A stretch of 64,000 nt of DNA from an uncultured Oscillospiraceae bacterium (GCA_934465295.1 CAKSKU010000015.1:3093-67092), one strand, 5' to 3'; shown: positions 8,390 to 17,379, counted from the first letter of the stretch. Translations and numbers: made by a program. Notes: a model not told the origin generated them from the sequence alone.

Positions 8390-9508
8390 ATGAAAAAAAG
8401 ACTTGCTGCCGCTTTGGCAGCTTCGCTCGTTCTGATGTGCGGCTGTACGGACAAAGGCGGCTTGGAAGAAGGCTCGGAAACGGCTGCTTCCGAAAGCATA
8501 ACAGTGACCTTTGCCGAGACCGAACCTACCGAGACTGAACCGCCGCAGACGGAAACGCCCGAGCTTAAAGAAAATCAGCTCGAATTCCGCAGTATGGATA
8601 TTGCCGTGCTTATGGAATTCACGGGCGCAGAGCCGCTCAATTACTATCCGAAAGCAGTGAAGCTTGCGGAATACAGAGAGGACGATTATGTTCTCCACGC
8701 TGTTTTTACGGTCGAAAATCTCACCTACAAAAGCTTCGACTTCATTCCGCAGAAAATGTTGCTCCACGGTCGGGATCACGGTTCATCTTATACGATGCTG
8801 CCGATAACCGAGAACGACACGGGGCTTATTGCATCGGATGGATATTACACCATCGACCCCGATGAGAGAGTCAGCTTCAAGATAGATTTTGTCGGTGATA
8901 AGGAATGTGTCAAATGCGCCGACAGGATATCCTATTACCCCGATCTGCATTTTTACACGAACAATATCGATGCTGACGGGCTGAACAACGTTTCCGTTGC
9001 ATCGCCGCTTGAAATAGAGGACAGGATAACGGTGAAGAACGCCGTGCGGAAGGCTCTTGAAATAACAGAAAATGAGCCTCTGCCGTCCGACGGCGACCAT
9101 CCGTTCAACACCGAGAAAAATTCCTACTGCTTCACGGTGGAAAAGGTTCAACCCGACGGGTACGTCGGCTATTATATAAGGATAAAGCTGAAAATAGCAT
9201 CGCTCACGGGCAAGGCTGATACCTTTGAGCCGAACAAATTTCAGCTCGTCCGCTCCGATGGGAAAAGCTATATGCCGCTCTGCCGGAGCTTTGATGAAGC
9301 ACTCGTACAGTCGCCGAAGATAGACAAAGAAATAACCGTCAACGGCGAAAGTGTGCCGCTTTATGACTATCCGTCCGAGCTTTATCTGCGCTCGGACGGA
9401 ACGGCTGAATACGATATGTATTTCAGCTGTGAACAGGGCGAAGATTATGATGGATTTATTTATGAGGGTGAAAACGACAGCTTTGATGAAAGGATAGAAA
9501 TAGAATGA
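8390..9508 (+). CDS. lipoprotein with two Ig-fold modules, paralogue of preceding gene
   Basis: 372 residues with a lipoprotein signal (MKKRLAAALAASLVLMCGC), a Thr/Glu/Pro linker and two modules of the same type (HAVFTVENLTYKSFDF near 105-120, and YIRIKLKIASLTG near 260-275). The start is 14 bases after the previous stop, and the stop overlaps the next start in ATGA at 9505-9508. Same predicted location and expression as its neighbour; specific function unknown. Confidence 0.75.
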   Translation: MKKRLAAALAASLVLMCGCTDKGGLEEGSETAASESITVTFAETEPTETEPPQTETPELKENQLEFRSMDIAVLMEFTGAEPLNYYPKAVKLAEYREDDYVLHAVFTVENLTYKSFDFIPQKMLLHGRDHGSSYTMLPITENDTGLIASDGYYTIDPDERVSFKIDFVGDKECVKCADRISYYPDLHFYTNNIDADGLNNVSVASPLEIEDRITVKNAVRKALEITENEPLPSDGDHPFNTEKNSYCFTVEKVQPDGYVGYYIRIKLKIASLTGKADTFEPNKFQLVRSDGKSYMPLCRSFDEALVQSPKIDKEITVNGESVPLYDYPSELYLRSDGTAEYDMYFSCEQGEDYDGFIYEGENDSFDERIEIE

Positions 9509-11079
9509 AAAGTGTAATTTTCAGTGCAAAAACGGCTGCGGCGTTCATAGCTGCGGCAATGCTCATGGTCGGCTGCGGCAAGGGGAATGATGCAGCCGAA
9601 ACGAGCATATCCGAAGCGAGCCTGTCCGAGACAGCGGCGTCCGAAGCTATCAGTGAGACGACCGCTCCGCAGGAGGAAACAGACATCGAAGCTGCACAGA
9701 CGGAAAGCGTAAAGGCTGAAACGTTTGATAAAACGACCGCACAGCCAAGCGAGCTTTTCAGCGGCAACAGCAGTGAATATCTGATAGCGCAGCTTGACGA
9801 CGGGACATTCAAAAGGCTAAGCGAGGAGGAATACGAAGCTTTCATCTATGCGAAAATAACGGAGACCTATCTTTCGGAGGATTACTACAACGAAAATTTG
9901 ACCGACTATTACAGCAGTTATGATGAATATAAGCAGGAACTCCTTAGCTTGTACGGTGAATATGAACCCGATCCGTATTTCAGCCGTATGTGCAGTTTGT
10001 ATGTGATAGACGGTCATTCGGGCAGCGAGGGGGCTGAACCCGACTATGACAAAGCCGCTGCGGCAGTGTTGAACTATGTGCTTGAAACGATGGAGCAGGA
10101 GCAGTTTGCGTCCCTGAAAAACAGCAATGAGTTCAAGCATATTTCCATCGATTATGAAGCCGCAGATGATGCATTGCTCGTCTATGCGAGTGCAGCTTCG
10201 GGCAGCGATTACCTGGAGATAGTCAATGAGAGATACATAACCCTTGACGGCCGGGAAATGCTCAGCATAGGCTCGACCCCTGTTGCCGCAGACACAAAAA
10301 GCATTTACATAACCGTTTATGACGACCTCACCGACGAGGCACTTTTCCACACTTCAAGCGAGGACTATGATGTTGTCATTTACGAATATGGCAGGGATTT
10401 TTACAGCGGGGAAAAGATCATCGACATTGCGGAGATCGCCGAAAAGCTTCCCGATCTTGAAAAGCTTTCCATATCACCTCATTTTGAATTGATCGAACCG
10501 ACGGCGCTTACAAAGCTCACAAAGCTCAAGGAACTGCGCTTTGATGCGGAAGATCTGGAGGATATCTCATTCTTTTCGGAGCTGAAAACGGAGAAGCTCG
10601 GGCTGACGGGAGTTCACTGCCCCGTGGATGTGCTTTCAAAGCTTGACTTAAAGGAAATAACCATTGAATGTACGCCGTGCGAGGGCGTTCTTGACAGCAT
10701 TTACAAGCTGAAAAACGTCACCGAGCTTACGATAAACAGATTCAGCGCAGTCGAACCGACACTCGATGGCATCGAAAACCTTACAGAACTCCGAAGGGTA
10801 GATTTTTCAGCCGATCCCGAATATACGATCGATTTTGCTCCGCTTGCAAAGCTTCAAAAGGTGGAGGATCTGAGCATACTGGCTTATTACACGATAAATC
10901 TCGATAAAATAGCGGATATGAAGTCGGTAAAAAAGCTTACGCTCAGCAATATGGACGAGGCTGACCTCACTTTCCTCGGGGAAATGACTCAGCTTGAAGA
11001 GCTTTCGCTTTTTCAGGTGAACAACTCCTACGGTCCTGCTTTGCAGTATCTTGACAGGACGAAAAAGTTCTTCGGTTAG
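9505..11079 (+). CDS. lipoprotein with C-terminal leucine-rich-repeat-like region, probably truncated
   Basis: 524 residues. A lipobox (MLMVGC, about residues 19-24) is followed by a low-complexity Ser/Glu/Thr linker to about residue 80, an uncharacterised alpha/beta region, and from about residue 310 irregular leucine-rich repeats (LPDLEKLSISPHF, LTKLKELRFDAEDLEDI, LKNVTELTINRF, LQKVEDLSILAYY). The reading frame closes at TAG 11077-11079 but continues open for another 30 codons in the same frame with LRR-like sequence, so the annotated end may be a nonsense mutation. Part of the BlaI/BlaR1-linked operon by overlap with the preceding gene. Confidence 0.7.
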   Translation: MKSVIFSAKTAAAFIAAAMLMVGCGKGNDAAETSISEASLSETAASEAISETTAPQEETDIEAAQTESVKAETFDKTTAQPSELFSGNSSEYLIAQLDDGTFKRLSEEEYEAFIYAKITETYLSEDYYNENLTDYYSSYDEYKQELLSLYGEYEPDPYFSRMCSLYVIDGHSGSEGAEPDYDKAAAAVLNYVLETMEQEQFASLKNSNEFKHISIDYEAADDALLVYASAASGSDYLEIVNERYITLDGREMLSIGSTPVAADTKSIYITVYDDLTDEALFHTSSEDYDVVIYEYGRDFYSGEKIIDIAEIAEKLPDLEKLSISPHFELIEPTALTKLTKLKELRFDAEDLEDISFFSELKTEKLGLTGVHCPVDVLSKLDLKEITIECTPCEGVLDSIYKLKNVTELTINRFSAVEPTLDGIENLTELRRVDFSADPEYTIDFAPLAKLQKVEDLSILAYYTINLDKIADMKSVKKLTLSNMDEADLTFLGEMTQLEELSLFQVNNSYGPALQYLDRTKKFFG

Positions 11080-11172
11080 GAAACCGTCGGCGGTGCGGAT
11101 ATGAGCCGTATATATAAGATGAAAAATCTTGAAAGTCTCACACCTTCGGGCGATGTAAACGAGCCTGAATAG
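11080..11172 (+). pseudogene. in-frame continuation of the LRR lipoprotein after a TAG codon
   Basis: Directly after TAG (11077-11079) the same frame stays open for 30 codons and ends at TAG 11170-11172. It encodes ETVGGADMSRIYKMKNLESL and a short tail, which resembles a final repeat (MKNLESLT). This reads as the original C-terminus, separated by a single nonsense codon. Confidence 0.45.
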
Positions 11173-11216
11173 ATGTGGAAAACTGATTTTTCTCCATAAA
11201 TGAAAGGAAAACGGTA

Positions 11217-13400
11217 ATGAGGTTCAGATATGTGTTAATGTATGCGCTGGCAATTGTCATGTTCGGTTCAATATTGTTTCTGATGAAAATTGACAGGGAA
11301 ACAAAAAAGCCTGAAACGTCTGTATCCGAGGAAACATTGTCGGAAACCTTCTCCGAAACGACTGTACCCGAACCCGAGGAGACCGAAGTATCCAAAGCCG
11401 ATATGGGATTTTATACGACTGTTACCGACGCAGAGGGAACGGAGCAGGTGCTTTTTTACCTTTGGGGAACCGACGGCGAGCCTGCGTTAATCTATATGCA
11501 GGATACCGATGATCCCGATGCGATAATGGGGTATATGTCCGTTATTTCCCGATATGTTGCCGCCCAAGAAAAAGAGATCACCTTCGACAGCGGGTTCAGG
11601 GAATTCCTCGGTTCGCTCAAATACGAGAGAGCTGAGATCGGCTATCATACCGACAGGACAAGGACGGGAGTAAAATATACAGATGAAGCGGATGTTGTGG
11701 AGGATGTTTCCGAACTCTTAAAGCTCATCGCAGATATCGAACCCGAATTCATAGATATGCCCGAAGATGAGATAGAGTATGGATATGATTCTTACCACCC
11801 GGTATGGATAGTTCGTTTTGATGACAGATGGAGTGCGATGACGAACTTTGTTTCCGTAAAATTTGCAATGTTCAACGGCAGGCTTGCCGCAAACTGCTCT
11901 ATTTCGGATTATACCGAGCTTGACAAGCTTGCGGCAAAAAACAGCGCAACGGAGGAAGAACTGCGTGAGGCTTATTATGCATCGTCCGACCAAAGCAGCG
12001 GCTGGTTCTATGCGGACAATATAGACGGCGTTGACAAGCTCTATGACAAGCTCCTCAAAACGGTCATAATGTCCGACAGAAACGAATTTGAAAATGTCCG
12101 CCAGTATCGCACGGACATCGACGGCGGCATCGGCTTCAGCGGAGATATCGCAGATCATCTTTACACAGACAGAAGCGCTATGGAAGGCTATACGGAGGTC
12201 AGATTAAACGACGAGGTCTCCTTTATGCTTCCCTCGGGAACTGAACCGAAGATCGCAGGAAAAATGCTGACTTGGGAGCAGGACGGCGTTAAGCTTTTCA
12301 TCAGCGGTTCGGGATCGTCATTTTTTTCTTCCGATGATTATGAACAGAGCGGCGATACGTACAAAGGCTATTTTGCGGGAAAAAAGGCTGAATATGAAAG
12401 CGGACGCATGAACAAAAGGGGACAGTTCATCGATCTGCTGAGCTTTGTCGGAAAGAGCGGAAACCTCTATGCAAGGATAACCTGCGAAAGCGATGAACGC
12501 ACCGATGAGTATGACACGCTCTGCCGAAATATCTTCGGAAGCTTTCAATTTATCCCGTATGAAAGCGCAGAAAGCATATACGGCGAAGCCGCACCGATAA
12601 AGCTCAGCGGCGAGCCGAGCCGCTTCACCGACGAGGGATATTCCCTTGCCGAAGGATACGAGCGGACACGCCCAAAAGAAGCCGTCCCGAAGTTTCAGGC
12701 GTATGTTCCGAGAATGCTTGTCGGCGGTTTTTATGCGCTCGACTATCGCAATGATTATCAGGCGAAGAATGAAACATACATTGAAAAGCTTGCCGATGAC
12801 GGAATGTGGTATGAAGTCCTTCCCGTTGCCGAGCTTAACGATGTGAACGGCGATAAGTGGCTGAGAATGAATAATGTTCTTGACTATTACAGGAATACGT
12901 TCACGGTCGATCTGTCGGTCTATCCGCCGCTCCCCGAGGGTCGTTACCGCTTGGTAAAGCCCATGCGCTTAAAGTACGACCACAGCAAGGAGTACGGCGC
13001 ATTTATGGAGTTCGATATGACAGGCACGGACGAAAGAATGGAGATCTCGGCTGAATGTGATAAAGCCGCCTATGATGAAGCTCCCGATACTGTCGGCGTA
13101 AATATCAGCTCGGGATATATCTATAAGCAGAGCAGCTATTATGACATCGAGTATTACGACGGCGAAAAGTGGACTTCCGTGCGCACCGCTCCGATCGAAG
13201 TAAACTTTTCCGAGGGAAGCTATGCATCGAATATGGACGGTCTTAAGGATGTCGGGCTGAGCCGCAAGGAGATACCGACCGAGGGCTTCGACCTTTCACG
13301 CAAGGGAAAATACAGAGTAAGGATAAATATATCCGACGACAACGGTAAATATTTGTCCGACAGTTACGGCGTTCTGTATGCGGAGTTCAATATCGGCTAA
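11217..13400 (+). CDS. membrane-anchored exported protein with C-terminal Ig-like modules
   Basis: 727 residues. A signal-anchor (YVLMYALAIVMFGSILFLM, about residues 5-23, no lipobox cysteine) is followed by a Thr/Glu/Ser linker, a middle region with a profilin/lipoprotein-like strand pattern (about 310-440), and C-terminal beta-sandwich-like segments (about 490-727) containing PPLPEGRYRLVKPM and GKYRVRINISDDNGKYL. Such segments resemble bacterial Ig-like or telokin-like domains. No enzymatic motif is visible. It is the last gene of the putative BlaI/BlaR1-linked surface-protein operon, 138 bases after the LRR lipoprotein stop, and is followed by a terminator. Confidence 0.65.
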   Translation: MRFRYVLMYALAIVMFGSILFLMKIDRETKKPETSVSEETLSETFSETTVPEPEETEVSKADMGFYTTVTDAEGTEQVLFYLWGTDGEPALIYMQDTDDPDAIMGYMSVISRYVAAQEKEITFDSGFREFLGSLKYERAEIGYHTDRTRTGVKYTDEADVVEDVSELLKLIADIEPEFIDMPEDEIEYGYDSYHPVWIVRFDDRWSAMTNFVSVKFAMFNGRLAANCSISDYTELDKLAAKNSATEEELREAYYASSDQSSGWFYADNIDGVDKLYDKLLKTVIMSDRNEFENVRQYRTDIDGGIGFSGDIADHLYTDRSAMEGYTEVRLNDEVSFMLPSGTEPKIAGKMLTWEQDGVKLFISGSGSSFFSSDDYEQSGDTYKGYFAGKKAEYESGRMNKRGQFIDLLSFVGKSGNLYARITCESDERTDEYDTLCRNIFGSFQFIPYESAESIYGEAAPIKLSGEPSRFTDEGYSLAEGYERTRPKEAVPKFQAYVPRMLVGGFYALDYRNDYQAKNETYIEKLADDGMWYEVLPVAELNDVNGDKWLRMNNVLDYYRNTFTVDLSVYPPLPEGRYRLVKPMRLKYDHSKEYGAFMEFDMTGTDERMEISAECDKAAYDEAPDTVGVNISSGYIYKQSSYYDIEYYDGEKWTSVRTAPIEVNFSEGSYASNMDGLKDVGLSRKEIPTEGFDLSRKGKYRVRINISDDNGKYLSDSYGVLYAEFNIG

Positions 13401-13418
13401 GTGAAGCTTTATTAAAAA

Positions 13419-13465
13419 CGGCGCAAAAACTCACAGCGAGCTATGTGGGTCTTGCGCCGACTTTT
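13419..13465 (+). terminator. Rho-independent terminator with long loop
   Basis: Stem CGGCGCAA/TTGCGCCG (13419-13426 and 13452-13459) followed by ACTTTT. The loop contains a smaller possible hairpin. It ends the exported-protein operon. Confidence 0.65.
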
Positions 13466-13498
13466 GTATGTGTGTTTGCTTAAAATCAGTATTAGCAG

Positions 13499-13527
13499 TT
13501 GAAAAAAACAAATTAATATGCTAAAAT
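13499..13527 (+). promoter_or_regulatory. promoter of the TetM-NYN fusion gene
   Basis: TTGAAA (13499-13504), 17 bases, TAAAAT (13522-13527). The -10 lies just downstream of an in-frame ATG at 13518, so that ATG is upstream of the expected transcript start. This promoter therefore decides the start at 13554. Confidence 0.7.
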
Positions 13528-13553
13528 ATAAAAAAACGCTGATTGGTGATTTG

Positions 13554-16118
13554 ATGAAACGTCTTACAATAGGAATACTTGCGCACGTTGACGCAGGAAA
13601 AACTACCCTTTCCGAAATGCTTCTGTACAAAACGGGCGAAATCCGCAGGCTCGGCAGGGTTGACCACGGAGATACATTTCTCGATAACAATTCCCTCGAA
13701 CGGAGCAGGGGGATAACCATATTTTCAAAGCAGGCAGTGCTCAAACACGATGACTGCATAATCTCATTGCTCGATACGCCCGGGCATATCGACTTTTCGG
13801 TCGAAGCGGAGCGTGTTCTGCAGGTGCTTGACTATGCAGTGCTTGTCATAAGCGGTACGGACGGCGTTCAGAGCCACACCGAAACGCTCTGGCGGCTTCT
13901 GAGCAGGTACAATATCCCGACATTCTTATTCATAAACAAAATGGATATCGCCGAAAATCGGAACTCCGACCTTATCGGCGAACTGACAAAGCGTTTCGGC
14001 GCAGGCTTTGTTGATTTTTCCGCTGACAGAAGCTCAGAAGCTTTTTACGAAGCCGTTTCGATGTGCGACAATATTCTTATGGAGCAGTTTCTTGAAAACG
14101 GGAGCGTAAATGACGGGGACATCGTTTCGGCGATCGCAGGACGAAGAATTTTTCCGTGCTGTTTCGGCTCGGCGCTGAAAGATATCGGCGTTGATGAATT
14201 TATCGAAGTTTTGTGCAATTATATCGTTCAGCCCGTTTTCGGAAACGAGTTCGGCGCAAAGGTTTTCAAAATTGCCGATGACGGTCAGGGCAACCGACTT
14301 TCCTATATGAAGATAACCGGCGGAAGTCTTAAAGTCCGTACCGCCGTGAGCGACTTTGGTAAAAAATGGACGGAAAAAGTCAACCAGATACGAATTTACT
14401 CGGGTGCAAAATTCCAAGCCGTTGACGAAGCGGTGGCTGGAACTGTCTGCGCCGTAACGGGTCTGACGAAAACCGTAACAGGGCAGGGAATTGGTGCGGA
14501 GCGTGACTCGTTCTCACCCGTGATAGAACCCGTGCTTTCGTACAGAATTGACCTGCCGCCCGATGTTGACGCTCACACTGCTTTGAGCAAGCTTCGCATA
14601 CTCGAAGAGGAAGACCCTCAGCTCCACATCGTTTGGAACGAGCAATTGCAGGAGATACACATTGCCTTAATGGGCAAAATTCAGCTTGAAATACTGAAAA
14701 GCATCATCGCCGAACGCTTCGGAATGAATGTCGATTTCAGCAACGGCGGCATCACTTACAAGGAAACTATCGAAAACAAGGTCGAGGGCGTGGGACATTA
14801 TGAGCCGCTCCGTCACTATGCGGAAGTGCATCTTATCCTTGAACCTGCGGAACGGGGGAGCGGCGTGAAGTTCTGTTCCTCCTGCCGTGAGGACGACCTC
14901 GACAAGAACTGGCAAAGGCTTATTCTATCGAATTTGCAGGAAAAAACGCATCTCGGCGTTCTGACGGGTTCGCCTCTGACCGATGTGAAGATAACCCTCG
15001 CCTCGGGCAGAGCGCATCTTAAACATACTGAGGGCGGTGATTTCCGTCAGGCTTCGTGGAGAGCCGTGCGCAACGGTCTTATGAAAGCGAAAAGCGTTCT
15101 CCTTGAACCTCGCTATGATTTCAAGCTTGAAATTCCGAACGAAAACGTCGGCAGAGCCTTGACGGACATTCAGCAGATGTGCGGAGAGTTCGAGCCGCCC
15201 GTTTCCAACGGCGAAACAACGGTGATAATCGGAAATGCTCCCGTTTCGGAAATGCAGGACTACCATTCGGACGTTATTGGCTACACCCACGGCAGGGGCA
15301 GGCTTATCTGCACGGTAAAAGGCTATTTTCCGTGCCATAACCAAGATGAGATCATCACCGCCGCAGGCTATGACCCCGAAAGCGACCTCGACAATTCCGC
15401 CGATTCGGTATTCTGCGCTCACGGTGCAGGCTTTAACGTAAAATGGAACGAGGTCGGCAGTTATATGCACCTTGAAAGCGCACTCAAAGAGCGTAACGAT
15501 GACTTTTTCGAGCCGATAACAAGACAGCAGGTAAGCTCCTACCGTGACCGACTTGTCGAGGACAAGGAGCTTATGGAAATATTCGAGCGGACATACGGCC
15601 CGATAAAGCGTGACAAGCGCACCGCAATGTACACGGAAAAAGAGCCTGCTTCATCGAAAAAGTTCAAGGCTTCGCCAATTCCGAAAGGCCCTGAATATCT
15701 CCTCGTTGACGGCTACAACATAATCTTCGCGTGGGACGAACTGAAAAAAGCCGCCGAGGAAAATCTCGACCTTGCAAGAAATATGCTGATAAACACGCTC
15801 TGCAACTATCAGGGCTTCCGACAGTGCAGCCTTATCCTCGTCTTTGATGCATATAAGGTAAAAGGCTCGGTCGGTGAGGTGGAAAAGGTCAACAACATCA
15901 CTGTCGTTTACACAAAAGAAGCCGAGACCGCCGATACCTATATCGAAAAGGCAACACACGATCTGAGCAAGGAGCATCGTGTGAGAGTTGCGACCTCGGA
16001 TAACCTCGAACAGACGATAATCCTCGGCAACGGAGCATACCGCATATCCGCTTCGGAGTTTTATGATGAGATAAAGCGCACGGAAAAGGCTATACGGGAG
16101 CTTATCGAAACGCTGTGA
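13554..16118 (+). CDS. TetM-like ribosomal GTPase fused to a YacP/Rae1-type NYN nuclease domain
   Basis: 854 residues from ATG 13554 (GGTGAT just upstream; the earlier ATG at 13518 precedes the transcript start). Residues 1 to about 690 follow the EF-G/ribosomal-protection layout: P-loop AHVDAGKTT (10-18), RGIT (52-55), DTPGH (74-78), NKMD (128-131), then EF-G domains II-V with a domain-IV-like stretch (EYRSD-like MQDYHSDVIGYTHGRG). The region ending FNVKWNEVGSYMHLE closes the GTPase part. From about residue 713 comes an NYN/PIN-like domain (YLLVDGYNIIFAWDEL, LILVFDAYKV, ETADTYIEKA, RVATSDNLEQ) with the aspartates expected for metal-dependent RNA cleavage. B. subtilis YacP (Rae1) is a ribosome-associated endonuclease acting in the A site. 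TetM binds the same region. Monocistronic between a promoter and a terminator. Tetracycline protection is possible but unproven. Confidence 0.85.
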   Translation: MKRLTIGILAHVDAGKTTLSEMLLYKTGEIRRLGRVDHGDTFLDNNSLERSRGITIFSKQAVLKHDDCIISLLDTPGHIDFSVEAERVLQVLDYAVLVISGTDGVQSHTETLWRLLSRYNIPTFLFINKMDIAENRNSDLIGELTKRFGAGFVDFSADRSSEAFYEAVSMCDNILMEQFLENGSVNDGDIVSAIAGRRIFPCCFGSALKDIGVDEFIEVLCNYIVQPVFGNEFGAKVFKIADDGQGNRLSYMKITGGSLKVRTAVSDFGKKWTEKVNQIRIYSGAKFQAVDEAVAGTVCAVTGLTKTVTGQGIGAERDSFSPVIEPVLSYRIDLPPDVDAHTALSKLRILEEEDPQLHIVWNEQLQEIHIALMGKIQLEILKSIIAERFGMNVDFSNGGITYKETIENKVEGVGHYEPLRHYAEVHLILEPAERGSGVKFCSSCREDDLDKNWQRLILSNLQEKTHLGVLTGSPLTDVKITLASGRAHLKHTEGGDFRQASWRAVRNGLMKAKSVLLEPRYDFKLEIPNENVGRALTDIQQMCGEFEPPVSNGETTVIIGNAPVSEMQDYHSDVIGYTHGRGRLICTVKGYFPCHNQDEIITAAGYDPESDLDNSADSVFCAHGAGFNVKWNEVGSYMHLESALKERNDDFFEPITRQQVSSYRDRLVEDKELMEIFERTYGPIKRDKRTAMYTEKEPASSKKFKASPIPKGPEYLLVDGYNIIFAWDELKKAAEENLDLARNMLINTLCNYQGFRQCSLILVFDAYKVKGSVGEVEKVNNITVVYTKEAETADTYIEKATHDLSKEHRVRVATSDNLEQTIILGNGAYRISASEFYDEIKRTEKAIRELIETL

Positions 16119-16126
16119 GAAATAAA

Positions 16127-16158
16127 AAAGGACGCTGCAAACTGTACAGCGTCCTTTT
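16127..16158 (+). terminator. Rho-independent terminator of the fusion gene
   Basis: AAAGGACGCTG pairs with CAGCGTCCTTTT across a nine-base loop, nine bases after the stop codon. A near-copy of this hairpin recurs at 16601-16630 on the other side of the inserted repeat element. Confidence 0.85.
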
Positions 16159-16160
16159 GT

Positions 16161-16593
16161 CTGTTGAAAAAGTATGTTGCATTTATGCAAATTGACGAAA
16201 AAGTATTTCACGACTTAATCTCTAAAAGAAGAACCGCCATTCATATCTCGTCGGTGCAAAACGCTCGTCGCTTTGCTCCTCACGTTTATTTGCCGAGGAT
16301 AGTTGTTCCGAACATAAAGGATAAGCGCAATTCACATTTTATAGGTTTACGAAAATGATTTTCCATTTTCTGTTTTACCTTTTTGGTGTGAATTGCGCCT
16401 TTTTAGCTGTTAATGATTACGCTATTGCGGCAAGTTTGATGCTGTTAGTTTAAGGTATTTCGCTTCTGCGGAAGCGACAAGGTGGCGCTGCCCCCTTGAC
16501 CCCTGCCACCCTTTAAACAAAGCGAAATTCTTTCAGAATTAACGTAAACTTTAATTTTGTGCCACTTTTTTCAATAACATACTTTTTCGACAG
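16161..16593. mobile_element. MITE-like element with 18-bp terminal inverted repeats
   Basis: CTGTTGAAAAAGTATGTT at 16161-16178 is matched by its inverted copy at 16576-16593 with one mismatch. Between them are about 400 noncoding bases, including the dispersed repeat core at 16272-16552. Outside the ends, similar terminator hairpins (16131-16158 and 16601-16628) lie in direct orientation. No transposase is encoded. The structure fits a non-autonomous element or an insertion scar, but the second copy of the core (63.7 kb) has no visible left inverted repeat, so the boundaries are tentative. Confidence 0.45.
16272..16552 (+). repeat. dispersed structured repeat, copy 1
   Basis: About 280 bases matching 63707-64000 in the same orientation. 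Conserved blocks are the opening TTGCTCCTCACGTTTATTTG, the arms GCGCAATTCACA/TGTGAATTGCGC (16325-16336 and 16387-16398, followed by a T run), and the closing segment AGCGAAATTCTTTCAGAATT. The loop between the arms has diverged while the arms are identical, which points to a conserved folded RNA or DNA structure. No protein is encoded. Confidence 0.8.
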
Positions 16594-16600
16594 GCTGAAT

Positions 16601-16630
16601 GACGCTGCAACCATACAGCGTCCTTTTTTT
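16601..16630 (+). terminator. second copy of the GACGCTG terminator hairpin
   Basis: GACGCTG/CAGCGTC stem with an eight-base loop and a run of seven T. Nearly the same as 16131-16158. It now lies just beyond the 3' end of the minus-strand SDR gene. Confidence 0.7.
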
Positions 16631-16632
16631 AA

Positions 16633-17379
16633 TTATGACCGAGCAAGTCCGTCCACCTGAAGAACAACGCCCGTGATGTACGAAGCTTCGTCCGATGCGA
16701 GGAAAACAAAAGCATTTGCGATATCCTCGGGCTGTCCGAGACGTCTGAGCGGTATCTGTGCAACGAGCGGCTCTATCACCGACTTCGGAACGGATTTCAT
16801 CATATCCGTTTCGGTGATGCCGGGAGCAACTGCGTTTACCCTTATTCCGCACGGTCCGAGTTCCCTTGCGAGCGAGAGCGTAAAGCCGTTCACCGCAAAT
16901 TTTGATGTCGGATATGCGATGCCCGACGGCTGACCGTAAATACTTACCATAGATGAGGTGTTGAGGATAACGCCCGAACCCTGCTTCGTCATAATATCCG
17001 CAGCTGCTTTCGAGCAGTTGAATACAGCTTTCAGATTGAGATCCATTACCCTGTCGAAATTTTCTTCGGTATAATCGGAGAATTTCATCATATCGGCAAC
17101 GCCGGCGTTGTTGACGAGAATATCTATCCTGCCGTATTTTTCGGCAATGCCGTTCATTGTTTCTTTTACCTCCGCAAAGTTGCCGAGGTTCGGGAAAATA
17201 CCTTCGACCTTTGCATCGGGACATTCTGCCTTTATGTCGGAAACCGCCTTATCGGCTGTTTCTTTTTTGCTTGCGCAAAGAATGACCGAAGCGCCCTCTT
17301 TCAAAAAAGCTTTGACAACAGCAAATCCGATGCCTCTGCTTCCGCCTGTAACAACAGCGACTTTTCCGTTTAATCTCAT
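16633..17379 (-). CDS. short-chain dehydrogenase/reductase, FabG-like
   Basis: 248 residues, the classical SDR length. The Rossmann motif TGGSRGIG (11-18), NNAG (about 90-93), the catalytic serine in NTSSMVS and YPTSK with the catalytic Tyr and Lys (about 155-159) are all present. The C-terminus has the PGxxxT-like APGITETDM segment. This family reduces 3-oxoacyl-ACP or other carbonyls with NAD(P)H; the gene stands alone, away from fatty-acid genes, so a specific substrate cannot be assigned. The start has AAAGGCGG eight bases upstream. Own promoter at 17435-17463. Confidence 0.85.
   Translation of the reverse strand: MRLNGKVAVVTGGSRGIGFAVVKAFLKEGASVILCASKKETADKAVSDIKAECPDAKVEGIFPNLGNFAEVKETMNGIAEKYGRIDILVNNAGVADMMKFSDYTEENFDRVMDLNLKAVFNCSKAAADIMTKQGSGVILNTSSMVSIYGQPSGIAYPTSKFAVNGFTLSLARELGPCGIRVNAVAPGITETDMMKSVPKSVIEPLVAQIPLRRLGQPEDIANAFVFLASDEASYITGVVLQVDGLARS

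Noticed and set aside
11077..11079. TAG as pyrrolysine or suppressed codon
   Set aside because: No pyl genes or other evidence for TAG decoding in the window; a nonsense mutation is simpler.
13554..16118. Simple annotation as tetracycline resistance gene
   Set aside because: GTPase part is TetM-like but an additional nuclease domain of about 140 residues follows; resistance cannot be claimed from sequence.
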